Shown piece after piece: positions 48,518 through 57,775 of a DNA stretch of 64,000 bases; positions within the stretch are counted from its first letter, which is position 1; every line of letters starts with the position of its first letter. Origin of the DNA: Palsa-504 sp963767565 (lineage in GTDB: Bacteria; Actinomycetota; Actinomycetes; Streptosporangiales; Streptosporangiaceae); the NCBI GenBank assembly GCA_963767565.1, contig CAVYEG010000002.1, positions 1-64,000 on the forward strand, given 5' to 3'. A program made the translations under genes and the position numbers. A model generated the notes under the pieces. That model ran no database searches. It was not told where the DNA came from and saw only the letters and a program-made list of their open reading frames with translations.

Positions 48518-49306
48518 TCAGTCGAGCAGGGCGCTGACCTGTACCGTCTCCCCGGGCCTGGCCGAGGCCACGGCGCCGCTGCTGCCGCCGAAGTCCAGCT
48601 CGCCGGACACGTCCGTGGTGCGGACGTAGAACTGCGGGCGGTACCCCGAACGTACCGGCGTGCGCCGGCCGCCTTCGGCCGCGGGCAGGAGATGCAGCAC
48701 GGCCGTGAAGCGCTGGTGCGCGCGCAGGCTGCCCGGCGCGGCGAGCACCTGGCCGCGCCGCACCTGGTGCCGGCCGACGCCCCGCAGCAGCAGCGCCGCG
48801 TTGTCGCCGGCCTGAGCGGCCTGCATCGTCTTGCCGAACGTCTCGACGCTGGTCACCACCGACTTCACCGCCGCGCCCAGCCCGATGAGCTCGACCGGAT
48901 TGAGCGCGACGACGATGTGTGACACCCCTACCTGCCGGGCCAGCACGACGTGCTCCCTGGTCTGCGGCATCACGCCGTCGAGCGCCGAGACCACCAGTAC
49001 CGCGCCGTCGACCTGGGCCGCACCGGTGATCATGTTCTTCACGTAGTCGGCGTGGCCCGGCATGTCGACGTGCGCGTAGTGCCTGGTCGCGGTCTGGTAC
49101 TCGACGTGCGCGATGTTGATGGTGATGCCCCGCGCGGCCTCCTCGGGCGCGCGGTCGATCTGCGCGAACGGCACGTACCTGCCGAGGCCCCGGTCCGCCA
49201 GGACTTTCGTGATGGCGGCGGTGAGGGTGGTCTTCCCGTGGTCGACGTGTCCCATCGTGCCGATGTTGAGGTGCGGCTTGTCGCGGACGTACGCCTGCTT
49301 GGTCAT
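48518..49306 (-). CDS. Internally deleted EF-Tu paralogue
   Basis: A 262-residue protein clearly derived from elongation factor Tu (normally about 397). The G1 P-loop GHVDHGKT is at 19-26, switch I ARGITIN at 58-64 and G3 DMPGHADY at 81-88 with H84. After VALN at residue 136 the NKxD motif and the rest of the G domain are missing. The sequence jumps to domain II (VELIGLGAAVKSVVTSVETF, GDNAALLLRGVGRHQVRRG). It then ends VSALLD in early domain III. The frame is kept open despite loss of about 60 internal and 70 terminal residues. GTP specificity should be lost. It may be a decaying tuf duplicate or a repurposed protein. Confidence 0.75.
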   Translation of the reverse strand: MTKQAYVRDKPHLNIGTMGHVDHGKTTLTAAITKVLADRGLGRYVPFAQIDRAPEEAARGITINIAHVEYQTATRHYAHVDMPGHADYVKNMITGAAQVDGAVLVVSALDGVMPQTREHVVLARQVGVSHIVVALNPVELIGLGAAVKSVVTSVETFGKTMQAAQAGDNAALLLRGVGRHQVRRGQVLAAPGSLRAHQRFTAVLHLLPAAEGGRRTPVRSGYRPQFYVRTTDVSGELDFGGSSGAVASARPGETVQVSALLD

Positions 49307-49477
49307 GGCTGCGGCAGCAGCGCCGAGGCAGCCGTCATCGCCGCGCGGTCAAGCGCGCAGGCGGGAAAGACGGCGAACCGGAACACGCCAGCAAGCGTGC
49401 GGCATCAGCCGCACGCTTGCAAAGGGTTTTCGCCGCCCGCCCTGCTCGACCAGGCCCGCATAGCCTCGGCTCAGCGG

Positions 49478-50938
49478 TCAGCGCATCGTTGCGACGGACT
49501 CCTCCAGGTCCACGACCTCCTGGCGGTAGATGCCCGCGCGCTTGCCCACGATCCGCGAGCGCAGGTAGAGCAGGTACCACAGCGCCCCGACGACCTCGGC
49601 TCCCAGCAGGTACACGGCTGCGGTGTGGCCCTCGTGCGGGGCCAGCGCGATCACGATGACGCCTGCCGCGTAGGTGAGCGCTGCGCCTGTGACGGGCACG
49701 AACCAGCGGCCCAGGGAGAAGTCGCCCGGGCGGTGCGCTGGCATGATGCGCTTCTGGTGGGCGTAGATTGCCCCGCCGACGGTGAGGGCGTAGACGAAGT
49801 AGTAGGCGACGCTGGCGATTGATACCACGTTGGCGGCGATTCCGGCCGACAGCAGGTTGATCCCTATTCCCACCACCGCGACGAGCACGATCGATGCGAC
49901 GGGCGTGTGCGTGCTGGCGTTGACCCGGCCCAGCAGCCCGGATCCGGGGAGCATCTTGTCGCGGGACAGCGCGAACGTGAGCCGCGTGGCCACCACCATG
50001 TTGGCCAGCACGCACGAGAAGATGGCCATGAACACCATGACCTGCAAGATCCCGGCCGCGACAGCGCCGAAGTGGCTCTGGAAGATGTAGATGAGCGGGT
50101 TCTTGGGCTGGCCGAGCAGCGCGGCTATGCCGTGCGGGATCGTGATGAGGAATCCGACGATCATGAACAGGCTCGCCGCCACCGACACGTAGTTGGCCCG
50201 GATCATGGCAAACGGCGTGACGGACCTGGGGTCGTTGGTCTCTTCGGCCAGGTCCGCGGCGCCCTCCCAGCCGATGAAGCAGTACAGGGGAAGCAGCGCG
50301 GCCAGTACGAAGCCGTACCACAGGCTCCCGCCGGAGCTCCGCTGGGTGGAGACGAGGATGCCGAAGCCCGCGTCGCGGTGGAAGAAGAAGATGGTGCCGA
50401 AAAATAGCAGCGCCGCCGCCACCAGTGAGCTGGCGATCTCGAAGAAGACCCCGATGTTGTTGACGGCGCTGACGGCGCGGATGCTGATGATGTTGATGAT
50501 CGCGGCGACCGCCATCGCCACGCCGGCGAACAGCACGATGTCGCCGTGTGTGGGCGATGTCCAGATGTCACTGGCGAACACGGTCGCGAGCGCGACTGCC
50601 GTCGCGGCGGTGCCGGCGATGAAGGCCAGCAACGCGGTGTAACCGGTGAACCAGCCGTAGTGCGGATTGATCAGGCGGCTGTTCCACTGGTAGGCAAAGC
50701 CGGTGATCGGAATGCGGGCGGCCAGGTGCGCGTACACGAGGACGATAAGGAAGACGCCCGCCGCGCACGGGATCCACAGCCAGACACCGGCCGCGCCCGC
50801 GGTAGCGAACAGGCTCGGCAGCAAGAAGAAGATCGCCGTAGAAATGCTGATCATCGAGAAGGCGATGGCGAATGACCCGTACGGCCCCAGCGTGCGCCGC
50901 AGAGATTGCACATAGCCGAATTGGTGCAGGTCGCCCAC
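49478..50938 (-). CDS. APC-superfamily amino acid permease, probably 5'-truncated
   Basis: A permease with about 12 hydrophobic segments. GPYGSFAIAFSMISISTAIF is TM1 and YGFVLAALLPLYCFIGWEGA, with the EEtNDP loop (DLAEETNDP), is the conserved TM6-7 region. The frame enters at VGDLHQFGYVQSLRRTLG. In homologues 15-25 residues normally precede this. No ribosome site precedes GTG 50938, and upstream sequence on this strand is pyrimidine-rich and leads to a decayed insertion sequence. The N-terminus was probably lost. Together with the aminotransferase gene on the far side of the element it suggests amine or amino-acid uptake and use. Confidence 0.75.
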   Translation of the reverse strand: MGDLHQFGYVQSLRRTLGPYGSFAIAFSMISISTAIFFLLPSLFATAGAAGVWLWIPCAAGVFLIVLVYAHLAARIPITGFAYQWNSRLINPHYGWFTGYTALLAFIAGTAATAVALATVFASDIWTSPTHGDIVLFAGVAMAVAAIINIISIRAVSAVNNIGVFFEIASSLVAAALLFFGTIFFFHRDAGFGILVSTQRSSGGSLWYGFVLAALLPLYCFIGWEGAADLAEETNDPRSVTPFAMIRANYVSVAASLFMIVGFLITIPHGIAALLGQPKNPLIYIFQSHFGAVAAGILQVMVFMAIFSCVLANMVVATRLTFALSRDKMLPGSGLLGRVNASTHTPVASIVLVAVVGIGINLLSAGIAANVVSIASVAYYFVYALTVGGAIYAHQKRIMPAHRPGDFSLGRWFVPVTGAALTYAAGVIVIALAPHEGHTAAVYLLGAEVVGALWYLLYLRSRIVGKRAGIYRQEVVDLEESVATMR

Positions 50939-51017
50939 GTCCGCAGCCGACGGGAGAGGTGGGAAGGGGGAATGGAAGGTGTTGATGGGATGAGACGTGG
51001 AATGATGGTATTGGCGG

Positions 51018-52640
51018 AGAGGACTACCTGGTGAAAAGGATACGCAGCGGGGCGGGAGATCGCGGCAGAGCGCGGATGGCGCGCGGATGAGGCGCGAAGC
51101 CGAACGCGGGTGGCGCATACCGAGCTGTGCGGGCGGCTGGCGTGATCAGCGCGCTGGATGCGGCGGTGGCCCGATGGAGCAGCGGGACGCGGGTCGGGGC
51201 CGGGGAGCTGCTGGCCGGGCTGGCGCGGCGCAGCTGGCCGGGGAGGACTTGACCGGGCTGGACCGCCAGCGCGCCGATGCGGCGGGAGCAGATACGCGGT
51301 GCGGGACTGGCGTCCACGACCGCCGAGGGCCTGGCCCGGCGGATCACCCCGGCGCAGTGCAGGTAGTGGAGACCGGCCTGGCGGCGGTGACCGGACGGAT
51401 GCTGGCGATGCTGCGCGCGGAGCGGTGGGCGGCGCTGGCCGATGGGCCGGTCACGATGGACCTGGACACCACCGACGTGGAGGTCTACGGCCGGAAGAAG
51501 CGCGGCGTGGCCTACAACCACCAGGGCCAGCGGGTCGGGTGGCGGCACGTGGCCAGCTGGGAGGAGACCGAGACCGTGCTGGCCGCCGACCTGGGCGACG
51601 GGACCGATGACCCGCGCGCGACCGCGCCGGACCTGCTGCGCCGTGCCTGGCCGCCCTGCCGCAGCGGGCACGGGCGTCGGGCGGGTGGCGATGCGCGCCG
51701 ACGCCGGCTACTTCGCGGGCAGCTGGCCCGCACCGCCCACGGCGAGAAGATCGCGTTCGCGATCGGCGCCAAGCGGATCGCGCCGCTGTGGCGGCTGCTG
51801 GCAGGGATCGCCGAGGACGACTGGCATGACGCCATTGACATGGACAATGCGCAGGTCGCGGTCACGGAGTACTGCCAGGACTGGTGGTGGGCGAACACAA
51901 GGCTGCTGATACGCCGGGTGGCGCTGGATACCGGGCAGGTCTCGGCCGACCCGCGGTACCGGCGGCGCCGCACCCTGCACCCGGACAAGCGCGCCCTGCC
52001 GATCCCAGAGCTGGCCAGTGCAGGGGCGATCTACGCCTACTCGTTCATCTTGACCAACCTGGACGTGACTGCCCCGGACAAGGCAGCCGCCGTCGAGCAC
52101 TGGTACCGGCACCGCACCACAGGGAGAACATCTTCCGCGACAGCAAGCACGGCGCCGCTCTCCGGCACCTCCCGTCGGGATATCCACAGGTGAACAAGGC
52201 ATGGATGTGGGGCGAGCTGCTCGCCGCGACCATGGCCGCCTGGCTGCACCAGCTCACAGCTATCACCGCTGGGCAGGACATCCTGGCAGGGCACGGCGTG
52301 CGCGGCGGCAAGGCCATGATCGCCACCCTGCGGCAGCAGCTGATCGCTGTCATTAGCAGGCTGATCCGCCATGCCCGCCACCTGGTCCTGCGGCTGCAGC
52401 CTGGCCACTGGATGCTTCCAGAGGTGCTAGCAAGGCTACGGGCACTGCAAGCACTAGCTGAACTGCGCAAAATGAGCAAAAGCTACCAAGTAATTGTACA
52501 CGGCATGCTAGCAAGACAAGCAGAAAGGCACGAACATAGCGAAAAAAGCGCAGGAGAAAGGGAAGTAAGAAAGAAAGATAAAGGGAAAAAAGGAGAAAAA
52601 AGATAAAAAGAGGAGGAGGAAGAAGGGGGGTCTGACAAGT
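51018..52640 (+). mobile_element. Decayed IS1380-like insertion sequence
   Basis: The segment between the permease and aminotransferase genes contains one transposase gene with several frameshifts. I could not define terminal inverted repeats or target duplications, so the edges are approximate. Both ends are purine-rich on the plus strand. The right end (about 52490-52640) is unusually AG-rich and AT-rich for this genome. Confidence 0.65.
51087..52606 (+). pseudogene. IS1380-type DDE transposase, multiply frameshifted
   Basis: Fragments of one transposase appear in order but in different frames. Near 51470 is MDLDTTDVEVYGRKKRGVAY, with the first catalytic Asp. Near 51690 in another frame is VAMRADAGYFAG, with the second. 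From 51730 the first frame resumes with KIAFAIGAKRIAPLWRLLAG and ends HWYRHRTT. From about 52120 a third frame gives ENIFRDSKHGAALRHLPSGY, with the catalytic Glu. At least three indels, two of which compensate, therefore disable it. The C-terminus is replaced by a Lys/Glu-rich tail (REVRKKDKGKKGEKR). It cannot transpose itself. Confidence 0.8.
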
Positions 52641-52815
52641 TGGTTTCGGTGTTGGACATCGCTTTCGCCTTTCTCCTGGCCATCACCGGAATGACAGCGC
52701 AGCTTCCGCTTGCAGGCTATTCCTCACTGACTGACTCAGTTGAGCTGACGGAGCAAGTGCAGCCATTCCCATTCTTTTGTAGTCATCGTTGACTACCATC
52801 CTCATAATTACGGGG

Positions 52816-54117
52816 TTAGCGATTCTCGATGGCGGTCAGGACCTGATCGAGAACCTCCAGGACCCGGTCCAGCTGAGCGCGGGTAATAGTGAACGGAGGC
52901 TTTACTTTCAGGACGTTCCCGAGCCCGGCGTATTTAGTGGTGCCGAAGATGACGCCCAGGTCCATCGCCCGCCGGTATGCCTCCAGCGTCTCGGCGGTGG
53001 CCGGCTCCTTGGTCGCCTGATCACGCACGAGTTCGACGCCGATCAGCAGGCCCGGCCCGCGGATATCGCCGATGAGCCGGTGCCGCGGCTTCATCTCGTG
53101 CAGGGCGCGAGAGGCGTACCGGCCCATGTCCGCGCAGGCCTGAAGCAGGCCGTCGCGCTCAAGGACGTCGAGCGCGGCGAGGCCGGCCGCCAGGCTGACC
53201 GGGAACTCGCCGAAGGTCAGTGCCTCGTCCCCGGGCTGGAACCCGGCCAGCGCCGTGCTGGACAAGACTCCGGCCAGCGGGAAACCACCCCCCACGCCCT
53301 TGCCGAACACCAGGATGTCGGGCGTGACCCCGTAGTGCTCGGCCGCCCACATGCTCCCGGTCCGGCCGAAGCCGGTCTGGACCTCGTCGAAGATGAGCAG
53401 GATGTCGTGCTCGGTGCAGACCTGGCGCACCTCGTGGTAGTAGCGCTCGGGGAAGTCGAGCTGGGTGCCGTTGCCCTGGACGGGCTCCATGATCAGCGCC
53501 GGAGGCCGTCCGGTGGCCCGGCGGCTGATCGCGTCGCGAAGCTCGCCGACGCAGTAGTCGACTTCCTTCTCCGCGCTCCGTCCCGACCGGTAGGCGTACG
53601 GCTGCGGGATCCGCAGCACCGAGGGGAAGGCGCGATCGAACGCGTGGTTCGGATGCGGCCATCCGAGCCCCATGCTGGCCAGCGATCGTCCGTGGTAGCC
53701 GTCGGTCAGGGCCAGCCACGGACCCGTGTGCCCGGGCCGGTTCGCCATGGCCAGCTTCATGGCCATCTCCACCGCCAGGCTGCCGTGCAAGGTGAATCCG
53801 ATTCGCTTGAGATCGCCCGGCGCCGCATCGGTCATGGCCTTGCTCAACAGCAGGAGCGGGACGGAATCGAAGTTGGACCGGAGGTGGCTGAGCTGACGCG
53901 CCTGCGCGAACGCCGCCTCGACCACCTCGGGATGCGAAGCCCCGATGTTGTTCGACCACGCCATCGAGGTGCAGTCGATGTACTCGTTGCCCTTTGCGTC
54001 CCAGACCAGCGCGCCCGAGGCCTTCGTGATCACCAGGCCGGGCTCGCTGCCCGTCGACCATCCGCTGAGCAGTGCGGCCCTTCCGTCGGCCAGGTCGTCT
54101 TCTGTGTAACTCAGCAC
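52816..54117 (-). CDS. Class III PLP aminotransferase
   Basis: A 433-residue omega-type aminotransferase. The PLP contacts are visible: GSLAVEMAMKLAM, ALTDGYHGRSLASMGLG, LIFDEVQTGFGRTG with the Asp that pairs with the pyridine nitrogen, and FGKGVGGGFPLAG with the Schiff-base lysine. RGPGLLIGVELV is near the C-terminus. Such enzymes use GABA, ornithine, diamines or beta-amino acids; the exact donor is unknown. It is divergent from a LysR gene 177 bp away. The amino-acid permease gene on the same strand lies just beyond the insertion sequence, so both were probably one operon. Confidence 0.9.
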   Translation of the reverse strand: MLSYTEDDLADGRAALLSGWSTGSEPGLVITKASGALVWDAKGNEYIDCTSMAWSNNIGASHPEVVEAAFAQARQLSHLRSNFDSVPLLLLSKAMTDAAPGDLKRIGFTLHGSLAVEMAMKLAMANRPGHTGPWLALTDGYHGRSLASMGLGWPHPNHAFDRAFPSVLRIPQPYAYRSGRSAEKEVDYCVGELRDAISRRATGRPPALIMEPVQGNGTQLDFPERYYHEVRQVCTEHDILLIFDEVQTGFGRTGSMWAAEHYGVTPDILVFGKGVGGGFPLAGVLSSTALAGFQPGDEALTFGEFPVSLAAGLAALDVLERDGLLQACADMGRYASRALHEMKPRHRLIGDIRGPGLLIGVELVRDQATKEPATAETLEAYRRAMDLGVIFGTTKYAGLGNVLKVKPPFTITRAQLDRVLEVLDQVLTAIENR

Positions 54118-54294
54118 CGGTCATCCTCTCGCCACTGTTTCTGTTTCCGCCATACTAAAAACACAGAGCAGCAGAGAGAAGGACGAGTTAATGCCATCAT
54201 TGTTTCTAGTTACGACATAATGGCGTAGCCTGCCCGGTGCAGGCTTCGTTGGCCATGCCGTGCCGTGCCGTGCCGCCGGCGGCGGGAGGTAGCG

Positions 54295-55191
54295 ATGCAG
54301 AATGTGACGCTCCGTCAGCTCGAGGCGTTCCTGGCCGTCGTCGACGAACTCCACTTCGGCCGCGCAGCTGAGCGCCTGTCCGTCTCGGCGCCTTGGATGA
54401 GTCACACCGTCCGCGACCTTGAACGAGCCCTGCACGTCGAACTGCTGAGCCGCACCACGCGCACGGTCCAGGTGACCCCGGCGGGCCAGGTCTTCGCCGG
54501 CCTGGCGAGTCAGGTCCTCTCCGAACTCTCCTCGGCCATCAAGACCGTGCGCGCCATGAGCGCAGCGCCGCAGCAGATGCTGACGCTGGGTTACGTGATC
54601 GGCGCTGGCCTGGAGATCGTCCCGAAGCTCCTGCGCACCTACCACGAACGGCAACCCACCGCGGGCGTCAGGACCGAGGAGTTCGACTTCACCGATCCCT
54701 CGGCTGGATTGCGCGACAACGTGGTCAACGCCGCGGTCGTGCGGCCGCCGCTCGGGTTGGCGGGCCTGGTATCGGTGGAGCTTGCCACCGAGCGCCTGGT
54801 CGCGTGCCTGCCAGAGGATCATCCGCTGGCAGGCCGGGAGTCACTCGGCGTTGCCGACGTGCTGCCCGAACCCATCATCGCCGCGCCGGTCTCGCCGGGC
54901 CCGTGGCGCGACTACTGGATACTCACCGACTACCGATCAGGGCCGGCGCCGGTGGTCGCCGAGGCGAGCACGCTGGATGCGGAAACGCACCTCGTCTCCA
55001 CGGGCGTGGGGCTGAGCATCACGTCCGAAGCGGTCGGCCTCTGGTACCAGCGGCCCGGCGTGACATTCGTACCTATCCGCGACCTGCCCCCGTGTTCGGT
55101 AGCACTTGCCTGGTGGCCCCAGGACACGGGCCTGGTCGCCGAGCTGGCGGCCGTGGCCAACGAAGTCCGGGCCAGGCTCGCCGAGTCCTGA
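54295..55191 (+). CDS. LysR family transcriptional regulator
   Basis: A 298-residue LysR protein. The N-terminal winged HTH is VTLRQLEAFLAVVDELHFGR then AAERLSVSAPWMSHTVRDLE, followed by the linker helix and a two-lobed inducer domain (LTLGYVIGAGLEIVPKLLRT ... DAETHLVSTGVGLSITSEAV). GGGAGGTAGCG lies upstream of ATG 54295. The family usually activates a divergent operon, here the aminotransferase, upon binding an inducer. The intervening AT-rich gap includes an imperfect GCCAT ... ATGGC inverted repeat at about 54193-54225. Confidence 0.9.
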   Translation: MQNVTLRQLEAFLAVVDELHFGRAAERLSVSAPWMSHTVRDLERALHVELLSRTTRTVQVTPAGQVFAGLASQVLSELSSAIKTVRAMSAAPQQMLTLGYVIGAGLEIVPKLLRTYHERQPTAGVRTEEFDFTDPSAGLRDNVVNAAVVRPPLGLAGLVSVELATERLVACLPEDHPLAGRESLGVADVLPEPIIAAPVSPGPWRDYWILTDYRSGPAPVVAEASTLDAETHLVSTGVGLSITSEAVGLWYQRPGVTFVPIRDLPPCSVALAWWPQDTGLVAELAAVANEVRARLAES

Positions 55192-55242
55192 GCCGGAAGC
55201 CGGCGGGCGGATGCTAGTCGCCGTAACGGCTGGCGCTACCGC

Positions 55243-55256
55243 ACAGATATATCTGT
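55243..55256. promoter_or_regulatory. Operator palindrome upstream of the MarR-SDR operon
   Basis: ACAGATATATCTGT (55243-55256) is a perfect 14-bp palindrome 11 bp before the MarR start. A CAGATAT half-site recurs at the start of the gene. This fits autorepression by the MarR protein. Confidence 0.65.
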
Positions 55257-55267
55257 AAGCTAAGATA

Positions 55268-55798
55268 ATGAACATGCAGATATCGGCGACGGACAGGATC
55301 GGGCGCATTCGCCGTGAGTGGGCGCGCGAGTGTCCCCGCCTGGACACCTCACCCATGGAGATCATCGGGCGCATCTTGCGCACTGAGCACCTGGCCGACG
55401 CCCTGATCAGGGTCGCGTTGCGGCGCGAGGGTCTTGATCGCGGCGGGTTCGACGTGCTGGCCACCCTCCGCCGGGCCGGGCCGCCATACCAGCTCACCCC
55501 GACCCGGCTGTATGAGGAACTGGCGCTGACCTCGGGAGCGGTGACCCACCGGGTCGACGCCCTGGAACGCGCCGGGCTGGTGGAGCGCGTAGGCGGCCAG
55601 CAGGATCGCCGCAGCACACTGGTCGGCCTGACCGGCAAAGGTGTGGCGGTCATCGGCCGCGCGATGGATACCCACATGAACTGCGAGCGAGCCATGATCG
55701 CTTCACTGCCGGGCGCCGACCGTCAGGCCCTAGCCGCGCTGCTGACCAAACTGCTGATCGCCATGGAGGAAGAGCCCCGAAGGGAAGAACATGAATAG
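55268..55798 (+). CDS. MarR family regulator
   Basis: A 176-residue winged-helix regulator. The recognition region is YQLTPTRLYEELALTSGAVT then HRVDALERAGLVERV, and the wing GGQQDRRSTLVGLTGKG contains the conserved DRR motif. The helical ends form the dimer interface. It overlaps the SDR gene by 8 bp, so the SDR is its likely target together with itself. A small ligand related to the SDR substrate is the natural guess for an inducer. Confidence 0.88.
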   Translation: MNMQISATDRIGRIRREWARECPRLDTSPMEIIGRILRTEHLADALIRVALRREGLDRGGFDVLATLRRAGPPYQLTPTRLYEELALTSGAVTHRVDALERAGLVERVGGQQDRRSTLVGLTGKGVAVIGRAMDTHMNCERAMIASLPGADRQALAALLTKLLIAMEEEPRREEHE

Positions 55799-56513
55799 GA
55801 CCGACACCGTGGTCATCATCGGCGGCAGCTCCGGCCTGGGACTGGCCGTGGCGCGCCGGTGCCTGGCCGATGGTGCCTCAGTCGTCATCGCCGGCCGGTC
55901 AGGCCAGCGGCTTGAAGCTGCCCGCACCGAACTGGCCTGCGCAGGCCGGCTGCAAGCCGTAGCGGCAGACGTCGGGGACCGCGCCCAGGTCGCGGCGCTG
56001 TTCGAGCAAGCCGGAACAGTCCGTCACGTAGTCGTCACCGCGGCCGACCTCCCCTACGGCCCGGTAGCGGAGCTGACCGAAGACAGCATCATGCGGGCTG
56101 TCCGCTCCAAGTTCCTCGGGGCATTCTTCACCGCCCAGCAAGCTGCCCCCCGGATGAAAGCGGGCGGGAGCATCACCTTCGTCTCCGGCATCGCCGCATA
56201 CCGGCCCGCCCCAGGCGGCGCGCTCGCCGCCGCGGTCAACGGAGCACTGGAGTCCATGGTCCGCGCGTTCGCGCTGGAACTCGCGCCCATCCGCGTCAAC
56301 GCGGTCTCTCCCGGGTGGGTGGACACGCCGATATGGGATCACCTGGCCACGCCAGCGGCCAAACAAGCCCGGCTATCGGAGCTGGCGGCACGCTTGCCAG
56401 CCAGCCGGATCGCGAGGCCGGCGGACATCGCGAACGCCATCAGCTTCCTGGTCGAAGACGACTTCGTGACCGGCACGGTCCTGCACGCCGAAGGAGGCCA
56501 GCTGCTGGTCTGA
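55791..56513 (+). CDS. Atypical SDR lacking the YxxxK catalytic pair
   Basis: A 240-residue SDR-fold protein. The cofactor loop VVIIGGSSGLGLAVARR and the late PGWVDTP are normal. SGIAAYRPAPGG follows the usual Ser, but where YxxxK should stand the sequence reads GALAAAVNGALESM, so both Tyr and Lys are absent. Such SDRs occur in actinobacteria and may not reduce carbonyls by the standard mechanism. It ends with HAEGGQLLV, typical of the family. It is co-translated with the upstream MarR gene through an 8-bp overlap. Confidence 0.85.
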   Translation: MNRTDTVVIIGGSSGLGLAVARRCLADGASVVIAGRSGQRLEAARTELACAGRLQAVAADVGDRAQVAALFEQAGTVRHVVVTAADLPYGPVAELTEDSIMRAVRSKFLGAFFTAQQAAPRMKAGGSITFVSGIAAYRPAPGGALAAAVNGALESMVRAFALELAPIRVNAVSPGWVDTPIWDHLATPAAKQARLSELAARLPASRIARPADIANAISFLVEDDFVTGTVLHAEGGQLLV

Positions 56514-56517
56514 TCCC

Positions 56518-57132
56518 CTACTTCAGTGCACCGGCAGGCGGATCATCACCGCCCGGCCCGGGCGTGGTCCACTCGCGGCGGCTGCTCCGGCGCCAGGAAC
56601 GCCCGATGAGCGCGCTCCCCGTGATCGCGACGATCGCGAGGAATGCCCCAACGGCCAGGAATATCGTCGGCAGCACGGCGGGGGTACTGGGTGAGCCGGG
56701 CAGCTCGGCGTAGCTGGGATCGCTGGGATCGACGAGCACGGCGAGGGTATCGCCGGGCCCGTCGGTCTCGTAGCGGGGCACGTGGACCGTAGTCCGTGCC
56801 TGGCCCCCCACGGGATCCGCCAGGCGGACCAGGACCTCCGCGGTGTACGTCGTCGAGGTCACCGTGTGCTTGCCGGAGCCGGAGCCGGTGGTGCTAGTCG
56901 ACTTGTTCGCGATGTTGTCCACGCTCAAGACCACCGCCTCGCGCCGCACGCCGTGCGCCTGCACGAAGCTGGACAGGGCGGCCGACGAGCGCAGGGCGAA
57001 AGAGAGGATGAGGAAGACGACCCCCATGATCAGCACGACGAGCATCGCCACAAGCCCGGCGGCGCGACCCGAGAGGCGACGGCCCCGGAAGGCGCCGGCG
57101 ATGCTGCCGCCGGCTTGAAACTGGCCTCGCAT
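56518..57132 (-). CDS. DUF3592 membrane protein
   Basis: A 204-residue protein with two transmembrane helices (AGLVAMLVVLIMGVVFLILS near residue 30 and VLPTIFLAVGAFLAIVAITG near residue 155). Between them lies an extracytoplasmic beta domain (REAVVLSVDN ... TYTAEVLVRLADPVGGQA ... YETDGPGDTLAVLVDPSDPS) characteristic of DUF3592. The function is unknown. ATG 57132 was preferred because the upstream in-frame region is Ser/Arg-rich and non-coding in character. It converges with the SDR gene, 4 bp apart. Confidence 0.8.
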   Translation of the reverse strand: MRGQFQAGGSIAGAFRGRRLSGRAAGLVAMLVVLIMGVVFLILSFALRSSAALSSFVQAHGVRREAVVLSVDNIANKSTSTTGSGSGKHTVTSTTYTAEVLVRLADPVGGQARTTVHVPRYETDGPGDTLAVLVDPSDPSYAELPGSPSTPAVLPTIFLAVGAFLAIVAITGSALIGRSWRRSSRREWTTPGPGGDDPPAGALK

Positions 57133-57775
57133 AGCATGCCCTTCGACGTGCAGGCCACATATAGGAGAACTTCCGAATTTTCCGCATATATTTATCACAG
57201 CCGGACCCGGACTACCACCGGTTGCAACCAATCTCGGACGGCAGGCCAAGCAACCTGATTCGCGAAGCTGTCTTCTTAGCGGTGATCGCGGGCAGTTGCA
57301 TCGTTCGCTCCTACCCCGCCGCCTGCCGCATGAACCGCTGTTTACCCGCGCGACTGAAGCGCCGCGCTGCGGCTCTGCCGAACTGCCAGACGAGGACCCC
57401 AATGAATTCCGTGAGCTCGGCGATAGCGGCCGACTACAAAAACTGACCGGTGAAACCTGGGGCGGCGTGGATGCCGAGGAATGGCGGCTGGTCGCCATGT
57501 GTTCTGGCTTCTGAAGAAACATTCAGGAAGTCTGCAGCTACCGGGCTGCTCTGCGCATTTCTGGCTATGGCTTGTCCGACTTCTCCTTGACATTAATGCA
57601 AACACGGAGAAACATTAGGCCGACGCGGGTTGACGGCTTCTCGGTTGTCCGGAATCCGGACCCACGGGTCTTACCCGGGTATCCGTTACGAACACGACGA
57701 AAAGGACAGGTGAGGAGAATAAAGGCCAGCGGAAGCACACGACGTATAGCAGGCTATAAGGAGGGGAGCACTTTA
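57133..57775. other. Intergenic region with a possible small relic
   Basis: This 640-bp region separates two divergent genes. A plus-strand frame near 57350-57514 (ELPDEDPNEFRELGDSGRL, then TWGGVDAEEWRLVAMCSGF) looks mildly coding but is not recognised and has no good start. The right part holds the promoter and leader of the secreted protein gene. Confidence 0.4.
57587..57616 (+). promoter_or_regulatory. Sigma70-like promoter of the secreted protein gene
   Basis: TTGACA at 57587-57592 is followed, after 17-18 bp, by AAACAT/AACATT at 57610-57616. This leaves a leader of about 155 nt before ATG 57776. The -35 is a perfect consensus, which is uncommon in this GC-rich window; the -10 is weaker. 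Confidence 0.5.

Noticed and set aside
57296..57514. 72-residue frame upstream of the secreted protein
   Set aside because: Some protein-like character (DEDPNEFRELGD), but no family and no start signal. It is described only as a possible relic.
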